Shown piece by piece: positions 23,652-33,150 of a stretch of 54,696 nucleotides of DNA. The first letter of the stretch is position 1. The number at the start of each line of letters is the position of its first letter. Under the pieces are notes generated by a model. That model was not told the DNA's origin and ran no database searches. It worked only from the letters and a program-made list of their open reading frames with translations. Source of the DNA: Roseibacillus sp. (GTDB lineage: Bacteria; Verrucomicrobiota; Verrucomicrobiia; Verrucomicrobiales; Akkermansiaceae); the NCBI GenBank assembly GCA_029242545.1, contig JAQWTV010000060.1, forward strand, positions 1 to 54,696, in the 5' to 3' direction. The position numbers and the translations under genes were made by a program.

Positions 23652-25392
23652 CTTTGACTGGCTCGATGCCTTCTTCGGTCTGTATCTGGATTACCGCCTT
23701 CTGGGCGGCGAGCTCCTGGTTGCGGGAACGCTTCAGCTCCTCGATCTGCGATCCGTATTCGCTGCGATACCATTCTAGGTAAGCTTCGGGAGTAACGATA
23801 GTCAATTGTCGAGGGGCGGTGCGCCGCAGGTGGATTTCCCGGTCAGGATGCTTGTCAGCAACCTCAATCGCGAAGGATACACGATCGTCCGGCTTGAGTT
23901 CCTTGAGATTGTCAGCGAGTTTCCAGCTGTAATCGAAGGTTTTGTTGGTATCTCCCTCGAAATTGAAGATCTCGACCTTGCTTTCGTCGGCGCCATTGAG
24001 GGAGTAGACTAGCCAGGCCTTATCGAGACCGATGTCATCGGTTCCCTTCGCTTCCATTTTGACGACTTTGCCCACGGTAGCGTATCCGACTTCGCGGGGT
24101 TCGATCAGGTCCACGTCCGGGAGTCCGTCGCTGGTCACCTTAACTCCATACTGGACGTCTTCGTACTGGAATCCATTAGCCTTTTCAGTCCACCGGAAGG
24201 AGTATTTGAGAGCCTTGGCGACAGGGATTTCGAATGTGGCGGTGGTGCCTGCCTCGTCGAGATCCGCGAGAATAGAGCGAAACTTGGGAGTATCCTCATC
24301 AGTCTCGGGATTGGGCTCCCCGGTGTTGTTTTCGGTGGCTTCCTTCCCCCAATCTGAGGGAACGAGAACCTCCCACGCGCTCACGGGAGTATTACAGGAG
24401 ACGGTCCACCGTATGGTGGTATTCTCTGGAACCTCAAGATTGAGATCGTCGTGGGTCCCGGCATCCCGGTTCATATATTCCGGATATTGAAGAGCGATTC
24501 CGACGCTTGCGATACGCGGAGAAGTAATGACGTCGATGGTGTATTCCTCACTGCGATCATCCCCGATTCTCACATAGAAGAGGGTATCCCGGTCGACGGG
24601 CTTGAGTTTGAAAGAGAACTCGTTGCCGGGGTCTTCGCTCCTTCTCATGGGGACCTCCTTCCATGCCGCCTCGGAGGAATTTTTTTCCTTCAAGAAGAGG
24701 CGTCCGCCCTCCGGGATTTTTCCGTCCTCTGCGACCGTGGCAGTGATCACCGGCTCTCCTCCCACCCGGATGATGAGATTCTCGCTGGTTGCGGTGATCA
24801 CGGTATTGGTCGGATACTCCGCATCCTGCCCCAGCAGGCGCTGGAAGAGAACTCCGGTGTGTTCCTTGTTGAAAATTCCGGCGATGAAAAAGATGAGGAA
24901 AAGGCCCCCAGCCACTCCCCCAATCTTACGGAGCTGGCCGAGGTCCACGATATCCTTGAAGTCGATGGGGCGAGCGAATTCGATGGCTTGATCCCGCATG
25001 GCCTTGATCAGGTCCTGAGAGACGTTCCCCTCGTGCGAGTCAGGGTCGTCCTTGAGTTGCATATAGGAGACGAGCAGGGAGCTCAGTTCCGGATGGCGTT
25101 TCTCTACCTCGAGGGCGGTGGTGAGGGGGTCGTAGCTCCGACGGTATTGCCCCCATTCGCGGCGGTAGACCCATATCAGGATTCCTACGTTCACCAGGAG
25201 CAGAGCCACGCCGGTAGGGCCGGACATCTGAGTCTTGGCAAAGAGGCCCCAGTCGATGAGGAAGGCAACCGCCAGAAGGGCGATGAGCCAGAGCGTGAGC
25301 CGAGATGCTCCGCGTATATTGTACCACCGCCTTTCCTCGCGGTAGGCTTGCCTGAGGCGTTGTTCGATACCGCTGTCTTGTCCTTCGGCCAT
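23632..25392 (-). CDS. DUF4175-like inner-membrane protein
   Basis: 586 residues. Transmembrane segments are visible at about 32-51 (LTLWLIALLAVAFLIDWGLF), 60-76 (TGVALLLVNVGILIWVY) and 157-174 (IGGVAGGLFLIFFIAGIF). The long remainder is a beta-rich extracytoplasmic part with Ig-like stretches (GGEPVITATVAEDGKIPEGG; VGIALQYPEYMNRD; VKMEAKGTDDIGLDKAWLVY). The segment layout and the 'Y.EYM' and 'DDIGL..A' motifs resemble DUF4175/TIGR02302-like proteins that sit next to MoxR/VWA genes in PVC genomes. Function is unknown. It overlaps the downstream repeat-protein gene by 20 bases and follows the VWA gene by 34 bases, so it is probably co-transcribed. The C-terminus ends in a charged helix (QIEELKRSRNQELAAQKA). 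Confidence 0.82.
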   Translation of the reverse strand: MAEGQDSGIEQRLRQAYREERRWYNIRGASRLTLWLIALLAVAFLIDWGLFAKTQMSGPTGVALLLVNVGILIWVYRREWGQYRRSYDPLTTALEVEKRHPELSSLLVSYMQLKDDPDSHEGNVSQDLIKAMRDQAIEFARPIDFKDIVDLGQLRKIGGVAGGLFLIFFIAGIFNKEHTGVLFQRLLGQDAEYPTNTVITATSENLIIRVGGEPVITATVAEDGKIPEGGRLFLKEKNSSEAAWKEVPMRRSEDPGNEFSFKLKPVDRDTLFYVRIGDDRSEEYTIDVITSPRIASVGIALQYPEYMNRDAGTHDDLNLEVPENTTIRWTVSCNTPVSAWEVLVPSDWGKEATENNTGEPNPETDEDTPKFRSILADLDEAGTTATFEIPVAKALKYSFRWTEKANGFQYEDVQYGVKVTSDGLPDVDLIEPREVGYATVGKVVKMEAKGTDDIGLDKAWLVYSLNGADESKVEIFNFEGDTNKTFDYSWKLADNLKELKPDDRVSFAIEVADKHPDREIHLRRTAPRQLTIVTPEAYLEWYRSEYGSQIEELKRSRNQELAAQKAVIQIQTEEGIEPVKDDDENE

Positions 25393-25426
25393 TAGTCTAT
25401 TCGGTTGTTGAGTTGTTCAGGATCCG

Positions 25427-27820
25427 TTAAACGAGGTTATCTTTCCGTCGCAGGAACCACTCTGCGCCAGCGAGGGCGGCGATGAGGATGAACCAGAGGG
25501 GGGTATCCCAGAGTTCTCTCTCGATTTTGACGGTATTGGCGATGAGCTTCTCCTCGGGAAGGGTGCTGGGGAATTCTCCAAGGCTGGCCAAGCTTAACTG
25601 GCGCCCGCCTGAAATTTCAGCGGCTTGACGTGCGACGTCGGGTTGCATGGCGGTTTCCCGATCCTCAAGGTCGACGGTCTGGACCGAGAACTCTGCGGCG
25701 TTGGATTTATCAGCGTCCTGCGGCTGGGTCTTGATCTCGTAATTGCCATCTTTGCTCGCGAGATAGGATCCTGCGTAGAGCCCGGGCGTGCTTTCTACTG
25801 CAGTCATCTCGATGGTGGTGGCGGAGTCCGGGTTATTTTTCTCCTCAAGAACTACTTCGTAGCTGTCTCCTTCCACGGGCTCGAATGATTCGGTGAGCAC
25901 ATTGGCGAAGACGCGGATCTGGTCCCCCGCGCTGTAGCTGTTGCTATCAGTCTCGATGCTAATCTGCTTGTTCGCCCCGAGGAGCCGGGAGAGGGTGAGG
26001 AACTGAATAGTCTGCCCCCAAAAGCGGGCATGGAAGCGGTCGCCCACCTCAAGGCGCATGCGCCAGAGGTCTTCGGTGGCCACAAACAGGCTCTTGCCGG
26101 TGCCATAGCGGTGCCACGCCACTAACGGATAGTCGGCTTCCGCATCATTGGCTTTGGGAAGGCGCAGGAGAACGGTAGCCCCGGATTTTGCTCCCGCGAG
26201 ATTGGGGAGAGACATGTAGTTGACGTTGCGCCAGATGCGGGCACTCACATCCGGTGCGAGGGAGAGAGAGGTCGCAAGGCTCTTCTGGCCGTCTTCGGTG
26301 ACCTCCGGGGAGACATTGACCCCGGGGGAGAAGGTGCCTCCGGTGCCGATGTTGATGGGCAGAAGGTCGCCGATGGGAGTATCGCGATAGGTGGAGGGCG
26401 CTGCCATGGGGCCAGCCAGCATGAGGAGCGAGCCCCCGCGCTCGCGGACGAGTTTCTCGATCAGCTGGGTCTGGGCGGTATTGAAATAGGACGACGAGAC
26501 ATCACCGAGAATGATGAGATCATATTGCAGGGCGACTTTGGGATCCTCCGGGAAGCGGCCGATGTGCAGAGGCGAGGATGCGGCGAGGGCAGGGTCTCCC
26601 TGAGTCATGAGGAACTGAACCTGGAGGCGGGGGTCGCGCAGGAGGACCCAGCGCAGGTAGCGGAATTCCCACCGGGGCATGCCTTCGACATAGAGAACCT
26701 TGATTTTCTCATCGAGGATCCGGACCTGGTGACTGGTGGCATTGTTGACCTCGGTAATTTCTCCCTCCTGCAGCTTGATCTCGAAGTTGAGCTCCAAGGT
26801 GCCTGATTCTGCCTCAGGGATAAACATGAACTCCTCGAATTGGACCGCATTCTTCAGGGTCACCTGTTTGCTCTCCTTCTCTTCTCCATTGACCCGGAAG
26901 TAAAGTTGGACTGCCTTGCCCGCAAATCCACGAGACTCGATTTTGACTCTCAGGGGGACGCGGTCGCCCTTGAAGACAACCTCCGGAGCGATTACGCCGC
27001 GGACATGGATGTCCGGGGGAGAGGGGAGCCCAACGGGAACAGTGTAGAGAGGTACGCGGCGTTCTTTGAGCCTGCGGGCGACATTGACTGGATCCTTGCC
27101 TTCAACCCATGCAAAGTCACTGATGACCATGGCTCCGGCGAGGGGCTGTCCCGAGAATCGATCTACCGCGTCTTCAATGGCATTACCGATCTGGGAGGAT
27201 ATGCCTTCTGCGACGGGCAGGGGAGCGGGTTGCGCATCGTCTTCGGCGGGAAGATCCACGGTGGCGCGGGGATCCTCGCTGCGCAGTTGCGAGTCAAAGG
27301 TGAAGAACCGGAGATCGTAGCTCTCCTCCAGCTTGTCGAGAAGCTTCATGTCCTCATTTGCGAGGGCAGCTCGGGCAAGGTCGATGCGGCGGGCGGAGCC
27401 GAGTTTTTCCTTCATGCCCCGGGCGTCGTCAGACCCGAGCGCAGGAGCATCGAGAGCCATCTGGCCCAGGGTCTTGGCTGCTTCTTCGACATCGGCGGCC
27501 GCGGTTCTGGGATCCTCGATGGCCATGCTTCGCGAGGTGTCGAGCATCACGATCATGGAGCGCTTGGAGTCCTTGCTGGTCCTGATCTTGGCATAAGGTT
27601 GCATCAGAACCAGGATCAGAAGGAGGAGGGCAGCCGCCTGGAGAACGATCATCGTTATCCGGCGGTTCCGGGTCACCAGCTCTTCGCGTCGATAGAGAAA
27701 GATCGCGAAGGCAATGGCTGCCAGAATGAGGAGAAGTCCCAGGATGGGTCCGCCTCGGAAGGCGAGTTCCCACTGGTCGATCTCTTGTGAGGAATCAAGT
27801 CCCAACAGTTTCTTGAGCAT
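25427..27820 (-). CDS. VWA-domain membrane protein with GATase-like domain
   Basis: 797 residues. Two N-terminal transmembrane helices (about 24-43 and 56-73) precede a von Willebrand A domain whose MIDAS motif DTSRS is at 94-98; AMVISDFAWVEGKDPVN is another VWA strand. A CARDB-like Ig segment follows (GVIAPEVVFKGDRVPLRVKI), then a glutamine-amidotransferase-like Rossmann region (KIKVLYVEGMPRWEFRYLR; DLIILGDVSSSYF; RGGSLLMLAGPMAAPSTYRD). The C-terminus has an Ig-like region and a final helix near 775-790 (WFILIAALAGAEWFL). Proteins of this architecture are linked to MoxR ATPases and are thought to help assemble or activate metal-dependent or envelope complexes. It lies between the BatA-like and DUF4175-like genes, with gaps of 48 and 34 bases. 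Confidence 0.9.
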   Translation of the reverse strand: MLKKLLGLDSSQEIDQWELAFRGGPILGLLLILAAIAFAIFLYRREELVTRNRRITMIVLQAAALLLLILVLMQPYAKIRTSKDSKRSMIVMLDTSRSMAIEDPRTAAADVEEAAKTLGQMALDAPALGSDDARGMKEKLGSARRIDLARAALANEDMKLLDKLEESYDLRFFTFDSQLRSEDPRATVDLPAEDDAQPAPLPVAEGISSQIGNAIEDAVDRFSGQPLAGAMVISDFAWVEGKDPVNVARRLKERRVPLYTVPVGLPSPPDIHVRGVIAPEVVFKGDRVPLRVKIESRGFAGKAVQLYFRVNGEEKESKQVTLKNAVQFEEFMFIPEAESGTLELNFEIKLQEGEITEVNNATSHQVRILDEKIKVLYVEGMPRWEFRYLRWVLLRDPRLQVQFLMTQGDPALAASSPLHIGRFPEDPKVALQYDLIILGDVSSSYFNTAQTQLIEKLVRERGGSLLMLAGPMAAPSTYRDTPIGDLLPINIGTGGTFSPGVNVSPEVTEDGQKSLATSLSLAPDVSARIWRNVNYMSLPNLAGAKSGATVLLRLPKANDAEADYPLVAWHRYGTGKSLFVATEDLWRMRLEVGDRFHARFWGQTIQFLTLSRLLGANKQISIETDSNSYSAGDQIRVFANVLTESFEPVEGDSYEVVLEEKNNPDSATTIEMTAVESTPGLYAGSYLASKDGNYEIKTQPQDADKSNAAEFSVQTVDLEDRETAMQPDVARQAAEISGGRQLSLASLGEFPSTLPEEKLIANTVKIERELWDTPLWFILIAALAGAEWFLRRKDNLV

Positions 27821-27868
27821 GGCGTGAGGCGTTAGTAGTGTGCTTCGAAAAGAGGATTAAGTGACTGG

Positions 27869-30067
27869 CTAGCTGCGGCGAGCGGCAGCGACCTGGCTCA
27901 TCTGGAGGGTGGCGGAAAGGTCTTTGGTGTCCTCCCGATTGATGCGGTTGGTAAAACGGCGGGCGAGGATGCTCTGCAGGATGAAAACGATGAGGGCTGC
28001 AAGCAGGAGTCGTTGTGATAGTTCGCTTCCACGGCGTTCTTTCTTGATGGCCTGGGACATCGATCCTTCCCCCCTGATAACCCTGACGCCAGTAGGGTCG
28101 AGGGTGTTGGTGAGAATCGCTGATTCGACGACCCGGACGTTGGACTCGCTAGCATTCACATTGGCGGCGATCGCCACCCCGGGCTTGTCTGATTCGGCCT
28201 TGATTTCGTAGATCCCTTGTCTGGTGAGAGCAACAGGCGCTGCGAGTTGGTCGCCATTCTGAATCACACGAATCTCCTCGGCCTCTTCCGCTCCAGGGCT
28301 CAGCAGGGAGACGAACTCACCCGCTTCCCGCTTGGTGAGTGGCAGGGAGGCATCACTGCCTACGGTGAGCTGCAGGCGATCGGGATCGCTGGTTAGCATT
28401 GTCACTGCCTGCTGGAGAAGGATCGCATAGAGTGGCTCCCGAGGGAGATTGTTCCAGCGCTTGCTTGCCGAGGTTGTGAAAAGAAGAACTGTGCCGGACC
28501 CGGTGGAGCGACTGATCAGGACGGGATTTCCCGACTGGGAGGTGATCAGGACTTCTCCGTTTTCTGTCGGGGTGGCTTCGATCTGTTTCGTGATGCGGAT
28601 GGCATCCAGAAGCTTTTCCGGATAGCGAGCGGTAAGGCGGGCGAGGAGATGGTCAGACTTTGCCGCTTCCATGGACCAGCCCTCTTCGGTCTCACTAGAG
28701 GAGACTTCCCCCAGTTCGGCGGGAAGGATTCCCTCTCCTGCCGTGCCGAGGCTTTGATTGTATGCGGAAGCTTCCACCCGGTCCCCGGCAAAGACGATCA
28801 GTCCGCCGCCCTCGGTGACAAAGCGCTTGAGTCTCTTGGCAGTCGAGGAGGAGACGGTGAGAACATTGTTCATCACGACCACGTCATAGTCATTGAGCTT
28901 CTCGAGTGCAAAATCAGCTGGATCGATTTCGTTGACAACCACGCCTTCTTCCTCGTCGCTGTCCTGGGGGCTCAGGGCCACCTTGGCATAATAACCACCA
29001 CTGCGATTCCCCACGGCGTTTTCGATATCGCCCTCAAGGAGGAGGACCTGGATCCCGGGACGGATCCGGGCAACGGCGTGGCGGACATTGTCGTCCGCAA
29101 GCTGATCATTACTTAATTCTGCCCGCAAGCTGACATTCCCGGCTTTCTCGAACTGGGTAGTGAATTCGATAGGGCGGGATTCGCCCGCAGCGAGACTGCC
29201 AACCGCTACTCGCTTGGTCAGGGTGTCGTCGATCGAAAACTCAAGAGTCGCGCCCTCCTCGGAGCTCCGCCCAGTGTTGCGGACAAGGGCAGTAAAACGG
29301 GCTTCGCCTGATTTCCGGAGCGATCCCCAGGTATAGTTCAGACTTTCAATCGCGAGGTTGTCTTCCCCATCGTTGACTGCAGGAACAACGAAGACGTTGG
29401 CATTTTCCTGGAGGTTTTCGAGAGAGTCCTGAGCCGCGGGTGGGAGTTCCGCCCAGTCCATTTCCTGAGCATCTGTGATAAGGAAGACTTCCTTGCCCGG
29501 AGTCTTGAGCTCGGCGACGAGTTCGTCGAGGAGTTCGATATTGGTTTCAAGGTTCAGGGAGTTGGGCCCTGCGCCATCGAGTTCGTCGAGGATCGTTTTG
29601 ACCTGAACGGGATCATACCGGGCACTCCGGAGGAGAATCTCGGGACGGCTGCTCATCAGCACGATGCTTACCGGGTCTCCCTCCTTTGCAGTGCCCTCGA
29701 AGATTTCGCGGGCTTTTTCTACGGCGTCAGCGAAGCGGGAATTAAGGCCGTGGTTCATGCTGTAGGAAGCATCAATGGCGACAACCATGCCGATTCGTTC
29801 CTCTCCGATGACGGATTTGGAGTCGAGGGTGATCCGCATCAGAGCCAGGGCAAGGAGTGCGAGCGCGAGGCACCGCAGGACCAGAATGAGGAGGTCCTCA
29901 ATCTTGACTTGCCCGGACCGGGTAACCAGAGCCTTGCGTAGAAGTTCCATTGCCGCCCAGTCTGTCTGGCGGCGGTGCTTCCGGTAGAGGAGGTGAATAA
30001 TGATTGGAACTGCGACGCCAAGCAGGCCGATGATTGTCCATAGTCCGACTGAATTGAGTGCTCCCAT
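27869..30067 (-). CDS. BatA-like N-terminal domain / VWA membrane protein
   Basis: 732 residues. The N-terminus is the BatA-type double-helix region (VGLWTIIGLLGVAVPIIIHL; RKHRRQTDWAAMELLRKAL; LILVLRCLALALLALALMRI). It is followed by a VWA domain with MIDAS motif DASYS at 99-103 and the strand KEVFLITDAQEMDWAELPP. Beyond that are a CARDB-like segment (SGEARFTALVRNTGRSSEEG) and a GATase-like region (DYDVVVMNNVLTVSSSTAKR; GGLIVFAGDRVEASAY). A C-terminal helix (LSQRLLLAALIVFILQSILA) ends in a basic cytoplasmic tail. It is probably an inner-membrane partner of the MoxR ATPase encoded upstream in the same run. It shares overall design with the next gene, so the pair may have arisen by duplication or act as a heterodimer; that is inference. 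Confidence 0.92.
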   Translation of the reverse strand: MGALNSVGLWTIIGLLGVAVPIIIHLLYRKHRRQTDWAAMELLRKALVTRSGQVKIEDLLILVLRCLALALLALALMRITLDSKSVIGEERIGMVVAIDASYSMNHGLNSRFADAVEKAREIFEGTAKEGDPVSIVLMSSRPEILLRSARYDPVQVKTILDELDGAGPNSLNLETNIELLDELVAELKTPGKEVFLITDAQEMDWAELPPAAQDSLENLQENANVFVVPAVNDGEDNLAIESLNYTWGSLRKSGEARFTALVRNTGRSSEEGATLEFSIDDTLTKRVAVGSLAAGESRPIEFTTQFEKAGNVSLRAELSNDQLADDNVRHAVARIRPGIQVLLLEGDIENAVGNRSGGYYAKVALSPQDSDEEEGVVVNEIDPADFALEKLNDYDVVVMNNVLTVSSSTAKRLKRFVTEGGGLIVFAGDRVEASAYNQSLGTAGEGILPAELGEVSSSETEEGWSMEAAKSDHLLARLTARYPEKLLDAIRITKQIEATPTENGEVLITSQSGNPVLISRSTGSGTVLLFTTSASKRWNNLPREPLYAILLQQAVTMLTSDPDRLQLTVGSDASLPLTKREAGEFVSLLSPGAEEAEEIRVIQNGDQLAAPVALTRQGIYEIKAESDKPGVAIAANVNASESNVRVVESAILTNTLDPTGVRVIRGEGSMSQAIKKERRGSELSQRLLLAALIVFILQSILARRFTNRINREDTKDLSATLQMSQVAAARRS

Positions 30068-30078
30068 GAGGTGTTTCC

Positions 30079-31956
30079 TTATTCGGGTTTGAGATTGTTT
30101 CTACGAATCACGTGTGCGTCCCGGAGGTCTACCCCACAGGGGAAGGCCAAGGGTCCGTCAAATGTGACCTTGATGGTAAGTTCCTCGCTCCGGGGGAGAT
30201 CGAGGGAGAGAGAGATGGGCTCGAAGCCGCTCTTAATCTTGCCAGACCAGATGGGGGAATCTCCATCGAGGAGGGCGACTTCCAATTGTGCCTGATTACC
30301 CGGGACCGGGTGAAGCTGTCCTCGAAAGACAGCTGGACCCTCGGAGGGAGGCAGGGATAGCCGGAGGACGGTATGCGGCATGATGCGCAGGGAGCGCGCA
30401 TGGCTCTCGCTGACGGTGCTGGTAAGCAGGGGGGGCGGAGGAGGAAGGGCCGGGCCAATAGCTTCCATGACGGTTCTGGTAACTTCGTCTACCCAGATCA
30501 GCCCGGGGATATTGCGGCGAAGATAATGAACGCTGCTCCAAGCGATCCTGATCTCTCCCAGAGTTTCGTGCTGGATAATCAGCTGATTGCCCTCGAAGGC
30601 TGTGCTGCCGTAAAGAACGCTGCCATCAGAAAGCCCGATTTCGTCTCCCAACTGCTTCTCGGGTGGGGTGGGCCTCGCGAGGACAAACCGAAGGGCGGAC
30701 GCGCGCGCCACAGGAATCACGCCGAGCGGAGAGCGGATCGCGATATCCTTCGCGCGAACCCAGATCAGACTGCCAGGAAGAGGGTCGCCGTCTTTGCGGT
30801 AAAAGGTTCCCGGTTCTCTAGGGTCTCCCGGCTCGCCAGCAATGAATTCCATGCTCGCCAGCGAAGAGAGTGGAACTTTCTGTTCTCCGAAGATCTGGCT
30901 CCGGATATTAAGAAGCTTCTTTCTGCCCGCTCCTTCGACGGTTTTCACCTCAGCGTTCCAGATCTCTCCATTGAGCAGTCGTATTGCTCCTGGGAGCCTC
31001 GAGACGTTTTCGGGCAGGGGGTTGACCGTAAGGAAGACCTCGTTGTCGATCACCTTGCCTCCGCACGAGAGCTGCCCATTTTCAAGGGTGAGAGCTCCCT
31101 GATGCGAGCCACTGCTGGAAATCACTAGGCCACCGGTGGGATTTGGTGGGGCCGGCCGGTTGGTGATGACTCTGGAATCCGCTGACTGGGAGGTCATGAG
31201 AATCTCGTCGACGTTGAGATGTCCCCAGAGGCCGCGGTGCTGGTCGCGAATTTCAATTCGCGCAAATTGTCCGCGGAATTCCCGGACGTCCATCGCGACG
31301 TTCTCAAAATAGTCGTCGTTACTGCCGGTTGCGCTTCGGACAATTCCCGCAGAGGTTTGCAGGTTAACGCAGATCTGGCCCGGATGTCCGCCACCGCTCA
31401 TGCGGATCAGGATGTAATCCTGCTCGAGGAGAAATACAGGAGAGCGAAGAGACCCCACCGAGCGCTGGGTATTACTGATCGTGGTGAGGAAGAGTTTTCC
31501 TTCAAATGGCCCGACCCTGCGCCGCATCATCTTGGTGCCTGATTGCAGGTCCCGGCTAAAGGCGTCCCCTTCCCGTTGCCAGTTTCCTCCAAGAGCGCCC
31601 AGAGGGTTGTCCTTCAGAGGGGTTGCGTGCACCGGGCTCCAGCCAGGATTTTTCCCAAGGTCGTTCTCTTCAAATTCGTGAATTACGATATTGCCATCAG
31701 GACGCACAGGCAGCAGGGGAGCCTTGGGGTTTTCCGGGTCGTTGGGGCGCTGCGTATTGAGGAGCAAGGTATATTCCTCGAGGGATAGCTGTCCGTCAGC
31801 ATCCTTGTCGGCATCGGGGCTCTCGGTCAGGGCGCGTTGTAGGGCAGGATGATTCGCAGAGGTGATGACCTCCTCTTTTCCCATGGCCAGACCCGAAAGC
31901 ACCACCACCGTAACAACGGCGAGGGTCCGGATCGGGTGGGAAAAGAGGGGTGGCAT
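30079..31956 (-). CDS. Exported protein of unknown function with EF-hand-like motif and beta-sandwich domains
   Basis: 625 residues from the ATG at 31956; a GTG two codons earlier (31962) is an alternative start. A signal peptide is present (IRTLAVVTVVVLSGLAMG). An EF-hand/dockerin-like calcium loop DADKDADGQLSLEEY follows at about residue 48. Residues ~90-255 form a beta-sandwich whose end, VAMDVREFRGQFARIEIRDQ then GLWGHLNVDEILM, matches the motif found beside GH32 and DUF1549 domains in PVC proteins. The central part has strands such as GAIRLLNGEIWNAEVKTVEG, and the C-terminal ~130 residues resemble an NPCBM-type carbohydrate-binding module (FRGQLHPVPGNQAQLEVALL; LTIKVTFDGPLAFPCG). No enzyme site is recognised. 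It sits inside the MoxR/VWA run, 18 bases after DUF58 and 11 bases before the BatA-like gene, so it is probably a component or client of that system. Confidence 0.8.
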   Translation of the reverse strand: MPPLFSHPIRTLAVVTVVVLSGLAMGKEEVITSANHPALQRALTESPDADKDADGQLSLEEYTLLLNTQRPNDPENPKAPLLPVRPDGNIVIHEFEENDLGKNPGWSPVHATPLKDNPLGALGGNWQREGDAFSRDLQSGTKMMRRRVGPFEGKLFLTTISNTQRSVGSLRSPVFLLEQDYILIRMSGGGHPGQICVNLQTSAGIVRSATGSNDDYFENVAMDVREFRGQFARIEIRDQHRGLWGHLNVDEILMTSQSADSRVITNRPAPPNPTGGLVISSSGSHQGALTLENGQLSCGGKVIDNEVFLTVNPLPENVSRLPGAIRLLNGEIWNAEVKTVEGAGRKKLLNIRSQIFGEQKVPLSSLASMEFIAGEPGDPREPGTFYRKDGDPLPGSLIWVRAKDIAIRSPLGVIPVARASALRFVLARPTPPEKQLGDEIGLSDGSVLYGSTAFEGNQLIIQHETLGEIRIAWSSVHYLRRNIPGLIWVDEVTRTVMEAIGPALPPPPPLLTSTVSESHARSLRIMPHTVLRLSLPPSEGPAVFRGQLHPVPGNQAQLEVALLDGDSPIWSGKIKSGFEPISLSLDLPRSEELTIKVTFDGPLAFPCGVDLRDAHVIRRNNLKPE

Positions 31957-31980
31957 AATCACAATTCTTTCAGGATCTGA

Positions 31981-32943
31981 TTATTTTGCCTTGGCCAGCG
32001 CGGAACGCTGGAGGAGGTAGTTGCTGATGGTTTGTTCGATGGGAACCTTTGTGTTGACCAGCACGTGCTCCACTCCGGACTTGTTGCATGCCTTTTTAAT
32101 CCCAGTGACGAATTTCTCGAGCTCTTCGAGGTAGTTTGCACGGACCCGGCCAGGCTGGGTGATAACTTCTCCCTCGCCCTCGAGTCCCATGAACTTCCAC
32201 ATTCCATTCAGGGGGAATTCGATCTCATAGGGGTCCATAATGTGCCAGAGAATCACGTTATGGCCTCCATAGCGAAGGTGGTTAAGCCCATCGATGAACT
32301 CTTCCGTGTTATCGAAAAGGTCGGAGAAAAGCATGACGAATCCTCGTCGAGTCATCCGATGAGCGAAGTCATGAAGAACGGCTCCCACATTCGTTCTAGG
32401 TGCCGGGGTGACCTTCTCCAATTCAGAGGAAATGTCCTGGAGGACCCCCATGTGGCTTTTGGGAGCAATATAGTTTTGCAGCTCCCCATCGAAGATGCCC
32501 ACTCCGGCGGAGTCGCCCTGATCGATGGTGAGATAGGATAAGCTGGCTGCCAGGTATTTGGCGTATTCGATCTTGGAAATCTTGCCGGACTGGTAGGTCA
32601 TCGACTGACTCGCATCGAGCAGCATGTTCGAGACGAAGTTCGTCTCCGCATCGAAGAGCTTGATGTAGTATCGGTCACACCGGGCATAGGCTTTCCAGTC
32701 GATGTTACGTGTCTCATCACCCTGTGAGTACTGCCTGTATGCGGTGAACTCCGAGCTGATGCCCCTGCTGGGGCTCTTGTGCTGGCCGATCCGCAGGCCC
32801 TCAACGACCTTGCGTGCCACAATGTCGAGCGATCCGAGCTTGGAGAGGGTCTCTGGATCGAGATACTTGGGGCCGCGTGGTTTGCTAGAGTCTTCCGGGG
32901 AAGAGGAGGAGGGCTCTCTGGATGAAGTAGTCGCTTCAGGCAT
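31981..32943 (-). CDS. DUF58 domain protein (MoxR partner)
   Basis: 320 residues, soluble. The DUF58 signature runs from HKSPSRGISSEFTAYRQYS through GDETRNIDWKAYARCDRYYI at about 55-94. It is followed by a VWA-like fold with NMLLDASQS, MIDAS DASQS at 110-114, and FVMLFSDLFDNTEEFIDGLN near the second half. DUF58 proteins are almost always encoded next to MoxR AAA+ ATPases and are thought to work with them as a chaperone-type pair; the molecular target here is unknown. The N-terminal ~25 residues are Ser/Pro/Glu-rich and unstructured. It starts 207 bases after the moxR stop, the longest gap in the first half of the run. Confidence 0.95.
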   Translation of the reverse strand: MPEATTSSREPSSSSPEDSSKPRGPKYLDPETLSKLGSLDIVARKVVEGLRIGQHKSPSRGISSEFTAYRQYSQGDETRNIDWKAYARCDRYYIKLFDAETNFVSNMLLDASQSMTYQSGKISKIEYAKYLAASLSYLTIDQGDSAGVGIFDGELQNYIAPKSHMGVLQDISSELEKVTPAPRTNVGAVLHDFAHRMTRRGFVMLFSDLFDNTEEFIDGLNHLRYGGHNVILWHIMDPYEIEFPLNGMWKFMGLEGEGEVITQPGRVRANYLEELEKFVTGIKKACNKSGVEHVLVNTKVPIEQTISNYLLQRSALAKAK

Positions 32944-33150
32944 CTTGAATGGCTAGGGAGGCATCACGCCACCCTTTCTTTGTTGTTGGGTGTGTCAGAT
33001 CGAAGTGAAGAAGGGCTACCGGTCGCGGGTGAGAGTGTGCCGGGCGCCCTGCTTGGGTTCATCCTCTCCCCCCGCGTGGATTGCAGGGGAAGAAAGATGA
33101 GAGCTGGCTTGGGCAGAAGCTCATGAAAGAGGCGTAGGCAGCCGATCAGA

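Noticed and set aside
24451-27790. Long plus-strand ORFs (314 and 316 codons)
   Set aside because: Antisense to the DUF4175-like and VWA membrane genes; composition follows from the opposite strand.
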